Origin: Pseudomonas sp. MM211
Lineage (GTDB): Bacteria > Pseudomonadota > Gammaproteobacteria > Pseudomonadales > Pseudomonadaceae
NCBI RefSeq assembly: GCF_020386635.1
Contig: NZ_CP081942.1
Span: 1,116,001 to 1,180,000 of the forward strand
Length of the DNA stretch: 64,000 bases
Reading direction: 5' to 3'
The position numbers and the translations under genes were made by a program. The notes beneath the pieces are model-generated. The model worked only from the letters and a program-made list of their open reading frames with translations. It ran no database searches and was not told the DNA's origin. Of the stretch, positions 37,099 to 45,426 are shown in pieces (position 1 is the stretch's first letter; the number at the start of each line of letters is the position of its first letter).

Positions 37099-38247
37099 CT
37101 AGCGAATCACGAGCTGCATGGCTTGGCGCGCCATGTCGACGACCGCCCTGGCCAGCAGATCGAGCACCCAGCGCAGAAAAAACGTGGTCACTTCGATGGT
37201 GGCAGGCACTGCGCGACCCAGGAACTTGAAGATTTTCACGATCAGGGCGCGTATCGAATCGCTGATGTCCTTGCAAAGCTGTGCGCCCTGCACCAGGACA
37301 CTGGCAATCTGATCCAGCACGGTCATGCTCACGGTGATCGCGCTGCCGATTACCATATTGGCAGCCTTCTTGAGCAGGTACTGCATGGCCTTGGAAATCA
37401 TCCACAATGTCGCTGCGGAATGCATGGTGGGGCCGTAGCTGGCGCTCTCCAGCCAGATGTCGATTTCCCGATCGAGTGGCGGCTCAGGGTTGCGGTACAG
37501 CCCTGTCCAGGTGGCATCGCCAATGGCAGGCAGGTACTGGGTCATACGGTGTGCGTTGGGGCTGATCTGCGCGCCCTTCCAGGGGATCATGCAGACATTG
37601 CCGCTGACTGGCACATGGCTGAACGGGAATATCGGCACCATGCTCACCGGATCGGCGCTGTGGTAAACGCGATGGATGTTGGTGGCACCAAGCTTGCCGC
37701 TCAGGTGCCGGGCAAAGCCGCCGACACCTGTGCGTGGTGAGCCGAAGGTGTAGAGCTTGATTCCGGCCACGCCGAGTTCACTGAGGTGATCTGCCGCCAG
37801 AGTAGCCAGCGCACCGCCCAGGCTGTGGCCCACGCAGTGCACGGTGCTGGGGTTGCGTCCACGCATGAATGAATCGAGATCATTGCGTAACGACTTGAAC
37901 GTTTCATTGAAGCCTGCGTGCACAGGCCAGGTGCTCGGGCCGCGTTGCAGGCCGGCGTTCGCATCGGTCATAGCATCTGCAAAGGTGTCGGTGCCGCGAA
38001 ATGCCAACAGCATCTCTCCCTGCCGCCCCCCTACGCCGTGTACGGCATAGGCGAAGCCTGTCCGTGTACGGAAAACGGCACCGCTGGTTCCACTGGCCAT
38101 TTGCAGATTGGAGAAGTCGAATGAGTTGCTCAGCCCGAGACGGGCGGCTTCATCCTCCACACCACCTTTGGATGACATGACGGCATCCTTGACGGTGTAG
38201 ACATGCGTTGCGATCTGCGCGGATTGTTTGGGGCTCAAGGGGTTCAC
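37099..38247 (-). CDS. Class 3 lipase family protein, candidate T6SS effector
   Basis: The 382-residue protein has a Lipase_3 domain: nucleophile elbow GHSLGG, oxyanion region LLAFRGTD, and an acidic residue in YHSADPVSM. The C-terminal 110 residues are rich in long hydrophobic or amphipathic helices (TIEVTTFFLRWVLDLLARAV). No Sec signal peptide is present. The GTG start has AAGGA 7 bases upstream. It is the last gene of the T6SS cargo operon, and the preceding gene encodes an exported DUF6795 protein. A T6SS phospholipase effector with a periplasmic immunity partner is therefore a fair inference, not a proof. Confidence 0.8.
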   Translation of the reverse strand: MNPLSPKQSAQIATHVYTVKDAVMSSKGGVEDEAARLGLSNSFDFSNLQMASGTSGAVFRTRTGFAYAVHGVGGRQGEMLLAFRGTDTFADAMTDANAGLQRGPSTWPVHAGFNETFKSLRNDLDSFMRGRNPSTVHCVGHSLGGALATLAADHLSELGVAGIKLYTFGSPRTGVGGFARHLSGKLGATNIHRVYHSADPVSMVPIFPFSHVPVSGNVCMIPWKGAQISPNAHRMTQYLPAIGDATWTGLYRNPEPPLDREIDIWLESASYGPTMHSAATLWMISKAMQYLLKKAANMVIGSAITVSMTVLDQIASVLVQGAQLCKDISDSIRALIVKIFKFLGRAVPATIEVTTFFLRWVLDLLARAVVDMARQAMQLVIR

Positions 38248-38279
38248 AGCCGAATCCTTCTGGTCTGATGATGGGGGCG

Positions 38280-38750
38280 TTACTGAAGAACGCAGATGCC
38301 GAATGTTTCAGTTTCCGGGTGAGCGACGGGTTCGCTGTTGAGCTCACAGATGAACTTCAGTGGGCGGCCCTTCACCTCACCCAGGTTGTCATAATTGTGT
38401 TTGGTGAATACCCAGCCTTTATGTTCCTTACCCTGATAGCGCAGGGTGATTCGCTGGCCGGTCACCGGTTCGTGGGGCATGAAGCCTGCTGTCAGTGATT
38501 TCGCAGTCACGGCCGGCAGTTGAAAGCGGCCTTGAGCATCGGATTGTGTGGTGTTGGTACGGTGCTCGTTTTTCCAATGCCAGTGATATTCCTGTTCTAT
38601 CTCCACACCCTGAACAGGTTTCCCGTCGAGCAACACGGTGCCCTCTACCTCGGAGAACAGATAAAGCGTCTTAGAAAAAGCCATGGCGTAACCCTGTGTG
38701 AGTAGTCCGATAAGCAGCAATGCGCAGCAGGAAAGTGTTTTGCGGTTCAA
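38280..38750 (-). CDS. DUF6795-like exported protein, possible immunity protein for the lipase
   Basis: The 156-residue protein has a Sec signal peptide (CCALLLIGLLTQGYAMAF), then LYLFSEVEGTVLLDGKPVQGV, a segment I associate with DUF6795. The start is a TTG at 38750 that overlaps the stop of the small ORF (TTGA), with a GAGGGA ribosome binding site upstream; an internal ATG would lose the signal peptide. Export to the periplasm and its place just before a lipase suit an immunity role. The function is unproven. Confidence 0.7.
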   Translation of the reverse strand: MNRKTLSCCALLLIGLLTQGYAMAFSKTLYLFSEVEGTVLLDGKPVQGVEIEQEYHWHWKNEHRTNTTQSDAQGRFQLPAVTAKSLTAGFMPHEPVTGQRITLRYQGKEHKGWVFTKHNYDNLGEVKGRPLKFICELNSEPVAHPETETFGICVLQ

Positions 38751-38947
38751 GGTCGTTCCCTCGCCGAATGGCTGAGCGTTTCGGGACGTGCCGCAGGTTG
38801 ATTGCTGCGGCGAGGAGAAATCAGCGGCGCTATGCGCAGACTGATGCGGTAGTCATGCTTGTGAGCAGGCGGTTTCTTCGAGCGGGATTTCTGCCCATGG
38901 CTGGCGTCGGAGTATAGCGACGGGGACAGCTGGGATTTCTTGAGCAT
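38747..38947 (-). CDS. Small basic hypothetical protein
   Basis: The 66-residue product is rich in Ser, Arg, Lys and Pro and has no predicted membrane segment or known family. Support comes from an AAGGAG ribosome binding site 10 bases before the ATG, its placement 40 bases after the TIGR02270 gene, and a 4-base overlap with the next gene. It might only be a translated leader for the DUF6795 gene. Confidence 0.4.
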   Translation of the reverse strand: MLKKSQLSPSLYSDASHGQKSRSKKPPAHKHDYRISLRIAPLISPRRSNQPAARPETLSHSARERP

Positions 38948-38986
38948 GTTCGCACTCTCCTTGTGTCATTGATTGATTGATTGGGC

Positions 38987-40225
38987 TCAGCAGCCCAGCA
39001 ATCGCTTTTGCCGGCGTGCCGGCGCATCCGTTGCAAACAGCATGCTGGTCGGCTGGTAGCGCGCTAGTAAGCTGGCCGCTGCGCGTCTCTGCCGCTGTGT
39101 ACCGCTGCGCAGCACGGCCATGCACTGTCTCTCGCTGAACGGCTGGCCCAGCAAATGCCCGATGCCCGGCTGCAAGCTCTGCTGCTGGCCTTGCCACCAT
39201 TGTTCGACCTGATACGGGTCGGGCCAGGGCAGGTCGATGTCCGGATCCATGCTGACGTTTGTCTCGGACGGATCATCGGTAGGGCCTTCGTCGTAGTCGG
39301 GATAGACGCTCAATTCCAGGTCGAGTTCCGCGAGGTCCGCACCGGTAATCAGGCTGAACGCTTCACCCGCCGCACGGGCCGTGGGCAGTTCGTGCATCTG
39401 CCGAATCAGCCAGGCAATGGTCTGCGGATCACCGAGCAGACCGATGGCCTGGATCGCCATATGGCGGTGCGCCTCGCTCTGCATCAGGCCGCGCAACCAG
39501 GCAATGCTGGCCTCTCGCGGTTGCCAGGCGAGCAGTACCTCGAGCGCGGGCCGGCGGCGCTCACCCGGCTGCTCGGCGAACAGGCGCAGATTGCCGAGCG
39601 CCTCCTGGTCGCCCATCTGGGCGCTGGCCCAGTTGCTCCAGAAACGCACGTCATCGTCACCGTGCAGGCGGTGTTGGCGCAGCGTCTGCTGCAGCAGGTC
39701 ACGGCGCCGCAGGGTACCAGCCAGCCGAGCCGCGGCGGCCAGTACGCTGGCATCACCGTGGCCGAGGGCCGAGAGCAGCGCCGGGCCTGGATCCTTGCCG
39801 TGCAGTGTGTGGGCAGCCAGGGCGATCCGTCGGCGCTGTACGTCAGTGGCATGCAGATCGCCTTCGATCAGCGCGGAGACTTCGTGCCACTCCAGCCAGC
39901 CTATTGCGGCGACAAGAAACGGCTCGCCCTCAGGGTTGGCGTGCAGATGTTGATACAGCGTTTCCAGGGCGCTGTCGTTACTCAGGCGCAGTGCCAGCGC
40001 AGCCGTAGCGAATACCTCGCCCTGGGCGTGTGGGGTCAGTTGCTCCAGCAACAGGTGAAGCCCTTTGAGGCCGGCGACCTGCAGACCATCGAGATGCGCC
40101 TCGATCCGCTCGTCCAGATCGCCGAGATGCTCCAGGTCATAATGGGGCGCGCCTACCGCGTAGCTGCGCAGGCCTGCGAGGAAGGCGGCTTCTTCGGCGT
40201 GTTGGTCGAGGATGGTGGCGATCAT
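38987..40225 (-). CDS. TIGR02270 family HEAT-repeat protein
   Basis: The 412-residue protein consists largely of short helical repeats of the HEAT/PBS-lyase sort (ALLSALGHGDASVLAAAARL, PREASIAWLRGL). TIGR02270 proteins occur in T6SS effector loci, and a member is found at the end of the vgrG1b/tse7 cluster in P. aeruginosa; its role is unknown. The ATG at 40225 overlaps the TAA (TAATG) that ends the previous gene once its frame break is repaired. That favours this start over one 6 codons upstream. Confidence 0.8.
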   Translation of the reverse strand: MIATILDQHAEEAAFLAGLRSYAVGAPHYDLEHLGDLDERIEAHLDGLQVAGLKGLHLLLEQLTPHAQGEVFATAALALRLSNDSALETLYQHLHANPEGEPFLVAAIGWLEWHEVSALIEGDLHATDVQRRRIALAAHTLHGKDPGPALLSALGHGDASVLAAAARLAGTLRRRDLLQQTLRQHRLHGDDDVRFWSNWASAQMGDQEALGNLRLFAEQPGERRRPALEVLLAWQPREASIAWLRGLMQSEAHRHMAIQAIGLLGDPQTIAWLIRQMHELPTARAAGEAFSLITGADLAELDLELSVYPDYDEGPTDDPSETNVSMDPDIDLPWPDPYQVEQWWQGQQQSLQPGIGHLLGQPFSERQCMAVLRSGTQRQRRAAASLLARYQPTSMLFATDAPARRQKRLLGC

Positions 40226-41120
40226 TACTCGACTCGGGTCCACGAAGTACCGTCGAAGGCCAGAATGTCATTTTCCCCGATGACCAGAGCAGCCCATCAG
40301 CACTGCTCAGACTGTGGCAGCTATTGGGGATCAAATCACCGAAGTCGACCAGCTCAAGCTGGTCTCCGTTGAGCCAGTACAGTGCATGGAGCGTAGAAAC
40401 ATAAAGCTTGCCGGCGAACCACTCGAGATCCCAAATATCTGAATCGGTAGCCTCATGATCAAGGTTTTCCCATTGATCGTTTTTACCCCGCAGAAGAATG
40501 CCGTGCATACCGCACGCATACACCCAGCCGTCTTCGGCACAGCACACCCGAGTGAGATTTATGTTGGTAGGACTGGCGCAGTTCTTCCAGGCAGCACCAT
40601 CGAAATGCCAGATTTCGCCATACCAGCCGACGGCGTAGATATCTTGCTCGCTGTAGCCATGAATGGATTCGAACCCGAAAACTATGTCCTTGGCTGGTTG
40701 GTTAGGCATATCGCCGTGTAGAGCGATCCAATTGTCTGGGCTCTCTCGTTTGAATACCTGACGATCCATGCCGCAGACATAGGCGAAACCACCGATGTTG
40801 CGTATTTCTCGCATGATGCTCAGCGTTACGCCGGGACAGGTTATCTGCTCATCGTAATCGTCGTTGTTGCCCATCACACGGATATTTCCGTGTTCGCCCA
40901 GCGCGATAGCTTGGTCTTTTGGGGTTTGAGTAACGCAGATCGAATGAGCGTTCCAGCGTCCTATCTCATACATGCCCCATCCGCCATTATCCCAGGCATA
41001 AAAAGATGTATGTGGTAAGCCGTCTGCCGCAAGATCAGGATCAATGCACAAGACATAAGCGAGGTCGCCGTAGCGCACAGCCCCGCTGCGGTAACGGTAA
41101 CCAACATCTTTGAACATCAT
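40225..41120 (-). CDS. Repeat-protein partner of PAAR toxin 2 (candidate immunity), frame-broken near the end
   Basis: The protein is built of about 40-residue repeats with Trp/Gly-Trp motifs (WFAGKLYVSTLHALYWLNGD), like a beta-propeller. It is paralogous to 44502-45416. As read, the frame passes through 40275-40278 (GGGG on the minus strand) and runs on into the next gene with a basic, non-homologous tail. Adding one G restores ENDILAFDGTSWTRVE and a stop that overlaps the next start. The restored end aligns with CVLSFDGQHWQAH in the paralogue. It overlaps the toxin stop by ATGA, a classic toxin-immunity arrangement. Confidence 0.75.
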
Positions 41121-41785
41121 CGTGTGATACTCCCTGAGTTATCTATCAATCGTTTGCCCTTGTCATATTGCTGCCAAGCCTGCTCAGCAACCTTGCTGTC
41201 AGTTTTGCCACTGGGTGACGACGGTATTTTCGTGTTTGGTTTTACACCCACTTCTGGACTGGAATGGTAGGCATTGAGTTGCGATTCCAGGCACTGCTGA
41301 TCACACCCGCTCTGAAAGACCATATTCACTGACGCCGCGCCGCATTCAGTGGCCTGGCGCAAGGTCCATGTGCCATCTGGAGCCAGCTTTTTTGCCCTGA
41401 CGCCTTGATAGGTGTGCATCAAACCGTGGGTTGCAGTCGTATTGTCAGGGCCTTCCGCACACACGCAGGGTGCTCGATCAAGGTCATATTTCGAGTTCTT
41501 GAACTGCGCCCGTAGTGAGCCACCGTCTTTGCGGGTTCCTGGCTCAAGAAACGCCGAAGCCTCTATAAGATGATGGCCTGTCTGGCCAGGGCAGCAGCCC
41601 GGCTGGCGGGTTTTGCCGCGGCCTTTGGGTTTGTAGGGCGTTAGCATGCAGCGCCGAGCCTGCAGGCATTTGTTGGCTCGATTTTTACTGGCGAGTCGCT
41701 CGTAGGCGCTTTTAACTGACGTATTGGCCTGGGTTCTGGCAGGGGAGCCCTTAGCGGTAAGCGCCCGCGCTTTTTTTGCTTTCAC
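41117..41785 (-). CDS. GHH-type nuclease toxin half of PAAR toxin 2 (separated by a frame break)
   Basis: About 222 residues carry a CCPGQTGHHLIEASAFLE motif followed by Cys and His (THGLMHTYQ), as in the Tox-GHH/HNH-Endo VII nuclease superfamily. Tse7 of P. aeruginosa has this kind of toxin domain behind a PAAR-like domain. The frame is separate from the PAAR half, but adding one G at 41810-41814 fuses them into about 405 residues. A GTG at 41785 overlaps the PAAR stop (GTGA), so a split gene cannot be ruled out, although no ribosome binding site is visible. Confidence 0.7.
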   Translation of the reverse strand: MKAKKARALTAKGSPARTQANTSVKSAYERLASKNRANKCLQARRCMLTPYKPKGRGKTRQPGCCPGQTGHHLIEASAFLEPGTRKDGGSLRAQFKNSKYDLDRAPCVCAEGPDNTTATHGLMHTYQGVRAKKLAPDGTWTLRQATECGAASVNMVFQSGCDQQCLESQLNAYHSSPEVGVKPNTKIPSSPSGKTDSKVAEQAWQQYDKGKRLIDNSGSITR

Positions 41786-42333
41786 CAGTTCTGTGGTTGG
41801 CGGACACGGCCCCCATCCCCATGAGGTGTGTATTCCTTGCAGGCATCCTTCTCTTTCTTGATGTCTTCCTTGCACGGCCCTTCTCCCTTGCTTACCGCCA
41901 TCTGATCCAGATACGGCCAGGTCGGCGTATTGCCCGGCATCGACCCATGGTTATGGGTCGTCAGATCCATATGCCGCACCACGTTCTTGCCTTCGAACTT
42001 GACGTCCATCGACCAGGACGTGAAGTACACCTTGCCCTTGATCTTGCCCGTGATGATGCCTTTCTTCGGGGCGCGGCCGGGTTCGTCGCCGTAGCTGGTC
42101 TTGTAGTAGCTCTTGTTCTTGAGCATCACTTCCTTGCGGGTGATGCGGATGGTGCGCGTGCCCTTGGTGGTGTCCTTGGACAGCCCGGTGTTGGGGTACG
42201 GGATCGGAATGCCCAGGGGCATCGGCGGCGTCTGCGGTGGGGTGAAGCAGACGTCGGGAAAGGCGGCGATGGACTTGCCGCTGGCTGCCTTGCAGGAAAT
42301 CTCCCGGTTGTTGGCATAGACCTCGTTGGCCAT
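41782..42333 (-). CDS. DUF4150/PAAR-like spike-tip domain of toxin 2
   Basis: The first 130 residues are a DUF4150 PAAR-like domain that caps a VgrG trimer (FPDVCFTPPQTPP, SYYKTSYGDEPG, TTHNHGSMPG). They are about 80 percent identical by eye to the same region of 45427-46374. The remaining tail (CKEDIKKEKDACKEYTPHGD) ends at a stop where homologues continue into a nuclease. The gene begins at an ATG that overlaps the stop of the ketosynthase-like gene (TGATG). Confidence 0.85.
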   Translation of the reverse strand: MANEVYANNREISCKAASGKSIAAFPDVCFTPPQTPPMPLGIPIPYPNTGLSKDTTKGTRTIRITRKEVMLKNKSYYKTSYGDEPGRAPKKGIITGKIKGKVYFTSWSMDVKFEGKNVVRHMDLTTHNHGSMPGNTPTWPYLDQMAVSKGEGPCKEDIKKEKDACKEYTPHGDGGRVRQPQNW

Positions 42334-43370
42334 CAGGCTGCTCCTACCTGCTGATAACGCAGCAGCGCCACGGCGCGCTCGCCGGCATCATTGCCCAGTT
42401 GATAGACGATGTTCGAACCCAGGCTGTAGCCCTTGCGTGACGCGGCCAGGGCCACTGCCAGCATGGCCGGGCCGATGGCGGCGCCGCATTCGCCGATACA
42501 GTCGGCGGGGTGCCAGATATCGAACTCCTCCTTGACCACCCGCAGTGTGCGGCTCAGCGCCAGGGCTGCTTCCTTGAAGTAGTACTGCTCGCCGGAATTG
42601 TCGGTCAGCCGGTAGTCCATCTGTTCCATGGGGCAGTTGCCATCCTTGAGCGCCGCCTGGGTGGCCTGCACCAGCCCGTCGGCGCGCAGCGGGATGTCGT
42701 CGGCCTCCACGGTGGCCTTCTCGACGCCAAAGCCCAGCCCGAAGCAGATCAGCTGTTCGGCGTCCTGGCGCACCGGCGCGCCGACCACCACCGCCGCTGC
42801 GCCTTCACCGGGAATGAAGCCGTTGGAGTGGCGGCTGGTCAGCAGCCGCTGACGTTGCTCGAAGGCGGACAGGGTGGCTGCGTTGAGAAAGGAGTCGACC
42901 CCGGCGATCAGCACGTACCGATGACCGCCTTCGTGGATCAGCCGGCGTGCATTGAGCAGCGCCACGCCGGCGCTGACCCGGCCGCGCGGGATGAGCGTGG
43001 ACGCACCATGAAACTGCACACCCAGCTCACGCTCGATATCGCGCAGCAGGCTGTTGTCCAGGCCGTCGCAACGCCCTGGTCGATCCAGTTCAGCGACGCC
43101 GAGCAGCAGCGGCGTAGCGGCGCAATCCAGGCCAGGCAAGGCGGCGAGGCTTTCGGCGATGGCGCGGGCGGCCATCTTCACCAGCTTGGCTCGGCCGCGC
43201 CAGGCCTCCTCCAGTGGCACGCTGGCGGCGACCTGCCATTCACCGCCGCCGTCGATGAAGCGGGTTTCCTGAAAATTGTCGAGGGCGCAGCGGATCGCCG
43301 CGCAACTGGCCGGCGCGCTCAGGCCCACGGCGCTGACCATACCGCTGGAGAGGATGCTGAGGGCGCTCAT
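42333..43370 (-). CDS. Ketosynthase/thiolase-fold protein lacking catalytic residues (T6SS-associated)
   Basis: The 345-residue protein resembles FabB/FabF ketosynthases in overall pattern (SSGMVSAVGLSAPAS at the start, GEGAAAVVVG in the middle). The position of the nucleophile Cys reads TLIPRGRVSAGV, with no Cys, and the HGT motif reads RLTDNS. It is thus unlikely to condense acyl groups. A thiolase-like protein sits in the same place in the P. aeruginosa vgrG1b locus. A loading or chaperone role is inferred from context only. It overlaps the DUF2169 stop. Confidence 0.8.
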   Translation of the reverse strand: MSALSILSSGMVSAVGLSAPASCAAIRCALDNFQETRFIDGGGEWQVAASVPLEEAWRGRAKLVKMAARAIAESLAALPGLDCAATPLLLGVAELDRPGRCDGLDNSLLRDIERELGVQFHGASTLIPRGRVSAGVALLNARRLIHEGGHRYVLIAGVDSFLNAATLSAFEQRQRLLTSRHSNGFIPGEGAAAVVVGAPVRQDAEQLICFGLGFGVEKATVEADDIPLRADGLVQATQAALKDGNCPMEQMDYRLTDNSGEQYYFKEAALALSRTLRVVKEEFDIWHPADCIGECGAAIGPAMLAVALAASRKGYSLGSNIVYQLGNDAGERAVALLRYQQVGAA

Positions 43371-44479
43371 GACAGGTCATCCTCAGTCGAACGACTGCGA
43401 CTCAACGCGGCCAGCGACGGGTAATAGTCCTTGCCCAGCTCACGGGCGCGCCACCAGGCGCGGGACTTCTCGCCCACCAGCACCTGGGCGATCTCGAACA
43501 GGCTGCGTTTGAGTGGCCGGCGCGTGCGCCAGGTGATTTCCACATGCCCGGCATCGGTATCGACCAGCAGGGTGTCGATGACCGCATCTGCGGTTTCATG
43601 GCCGCCGGCGCTGAGGAAATAGGTCACCGGCATGCGCACACTGGGCACCCGGAAGCCGGCGCGTTCGCTGGGCAGCAGGCCGAGCAGGAAAACCTCTTCG
43701 CCGCCCTTGAGGTAGTCGGTCTGCTGGTCGGCCGGGGCGGCCTGGAAATAGCGTTCGTCGAAGTCCTTGGGCAGGAAGGGAAACTGTTCGTCCTGCCAGG
43801 CCTGATCGTAGGTGCCGGCGAAGCCGACGCGCGCCTGCCAGTGCTTGCCCAGCGGGCCCAGGGCCATGGGTTCGAAATCGCCATGGGGCACATCCACGGG
43901 CTGGCCGAGCTTTTCGGTGCTGGGCATCGGCATGCCGACCACGGTGCCGCCGCTCAGGCTGCGCGGGTACCAGCCCTGGCCGGCCGGGTTGCGCAGATTG
44001 CACAGCAGGTGCTCGGGGTTACTCGGCGCCGTGTGGTGGCCGCCGAAGGCACTGGCGTAGGAAATGTCCTGACGTACGAAGGGCTGTGGCGCGCCGGCGC
44101 TGGTGCCCAGGGCGCCGGGTTGCCAGTGCCGCGGGCCGTACACGCTGAATGCCTTGCTGACCCGGCCGACACGGATGCCCACGGTCAGCTGGCTGACCGG
44201 GCGGCCGCCTGGCGCGTGTGCGCTGCCGCTGACCAGCACGTCGCAGTATGGCTTGAACGGCGCAAAATCGAATTCGCGCAGCGGCGCGGAGAGTGCCGGG
44301 TCACCCGCGAAGGTGTCGCTCATCAGCAGCCGCTGCTGCTCATCGAGCAGGCGCGCCACGCTGCCGTCCACCGGCAGATCGAAGGTGCCCTTGACGATGA
44401 CCACCAAGTATTCGCGGCCATCAGCATCCAGACCCTGGTTGTAGGCGGCCACCATTCGCGTGGCGTTGAGCAGTTCCAT
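43367..44479 (-). CDS. DUF2169 T6SS adaptor protein
   Basis: The 370-residue protein has the DUF2169 pattern (VVIVKGTFDLP near the start, ISYASAFGGHHTAP and GQGWYPRSL in the middle). In Agrobacterium a DUF2169 protein helps load a PAAR-linked DNase onto VgrG, so here it probably serves one or both PAAR-nuclease toxins. It overlaps the ketosynthase-like gene by 4 bases. Confidence 0.88.
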   Translation of the reverse strand: MELLNATRMVAAYNQGLDADGREYLVVIVKGTFDLPVDGSVARLLDEQQRLLMSDTFAGDPALSAPLREFDFAPFKPYCDVLVSGSAHAPGGRPVSQLTVGIRVGRVSKAFSVYGPRHWQPGALGTSAGAPQPFVRQDISYASAFGGHHTAPSNPEHLLCNLRNPAGQGWYPRSLSGGTVVGMPMPSTEKLGQPVDVPHGDFEPMALGPLGKHWQARVGFAGTYDQAWQDEQFPFLPKDFDERYFQAAPADQQTDYLKGGEEVFLLGLLPSERAGFRVPSVRMPVTYFLSAGGHETADAVIDTLLVDTDAGHVEITWRTRRPLKRSLFEIAQVLVGEKSRAWWRARELGKDYYPSLAALSRSRSTEDDLS

Positions 44480-44501
44480 CAGAACCTATCCCGTTCGCGC
44501 A

Positions 44502-45416
44502 TCAGTTCTCCGGGCAGGAATGTGCTTGCCAATGCTGACCATCAAAAGACAACACGCAGTCATCTCCTACGCACCACAGTGCCTCGGCACAGGCGTCGAG
44601 GTTGTGAAATGCCAGTGGCCCTGGCAGGGGAACTTGAACGGCTGACAACTGATCGTTGGCATAACGCAGTAAATGCGTGCCGGCAGTTAGATACAGAGCA
44701 CCCTGGAATTCGCATGCATTTTCCAACACCAGATGGCTAAACGCGGAGTCACTCAAATCTGCCCAGCCTTGTTGGCGATTACCCCTGAACAGAACGCCGC
44801 CCGAACCGGCCAGGAATACAGAGCCGTCGCTGTGCTGATGGGCCACGTACAGCGGCAGGTTGGTGGGACTTTCCAGGCGAGTCCATTTACTGGCGTCCCA
44901 GTGCCACAAGGCACCGCTATCGCCTGCAGCGTAGATATCATTGGCCGCTGTACCGTCCAGCGCATTCAGGCTTGAGGTGACCTGATCCTGTAACGGCTCG
45001 TAGATGCCCTGATCCATGCGTTGCCAGCCCTGGGCCGTGCGTCGCAGAACCTGGCTTTGAGTGCCGCAAGCGTATAGCTGTCCGTCGATCTCGCGCAGGG
45101 CCTTCAAATAGGCGTTGGCCAGCGGCAGTTGCTCGTCGTAAAAGGCCTGGCCGGATGGATGGATACGTAGCGAGCCGAGGCGTCCTAGCAGGTGGTAGAC
45201 ATCCTTGCCGCGGTTGCCATCTGCGGCCTGGCGATGGCTGTCCTGGGTGATGTCATCAAGGTCATAGAGGTGATACCAGCTGCCCTCGGCGATCATCATG
45301 ATACGACTGATGGTCGGCTCGGTCTCTTCGACATAGAGAAGTCCGCTCAGCAACGCGCGCTCGGCGGAAATGGCGATCACGTGCTTGAAGTAGAGGGCGG
45401 AGTCTTTGCGTTGCAT
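44502..45416 (-). CDS. Repeat-protein partner of PAAR toxin 1 (candidate immunity)
   Basis: The 304-residue protein is made of propeller-like repeats with GALWHWDASKWTRLESPTNL and VGDDCVLSFDGQHWQAH segments, paralogous to 40225-41120. It begins 10 bases after the toxin 1 stop with an AGGA site before the ATG. The pairing and gene order match tse7-tsi7-type modules. Base composition in this stretch is lower in GC than in the adaptor genes. Cytoplasmic location is inferred because no signal peptide is present. Confidence 0.75.
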   Translation of the reverse strand: MQRKDSALYFKHVIAISAERALLSGLLYVEETEPTISRIMMIAEGSWYHLYDLDDITQDSHRQAADGNRGKDVYHLLGRLGSLRIHPSGQAFYDEQLPLANAYLKALREIDGQLYACGTQSQVLRRTAQGWQRMDQGIYEPLQDQVTSSLNALDGTAANDIYAAGDSGALWHWDASKWTRLESPTNLPLYVAHQHSDGSVFLAGSGGVLFRGNRQQGWADLSDSAFSHLVLENACEFQGALYLTAGTHLLRYANDQLSAVQVPLPGPLAFHNLDACAEALWCVGDDCVLSFDGQHWQAHSCPEN

Positions 45417-45426
45417 GATTGAAATC

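Noticed and set aside
42333..43370. A fatty acid or polyketide synthase assignment
   Set aside because: The catalytic Cys and His are absent and the neighbours are all T6SS cargo genes.
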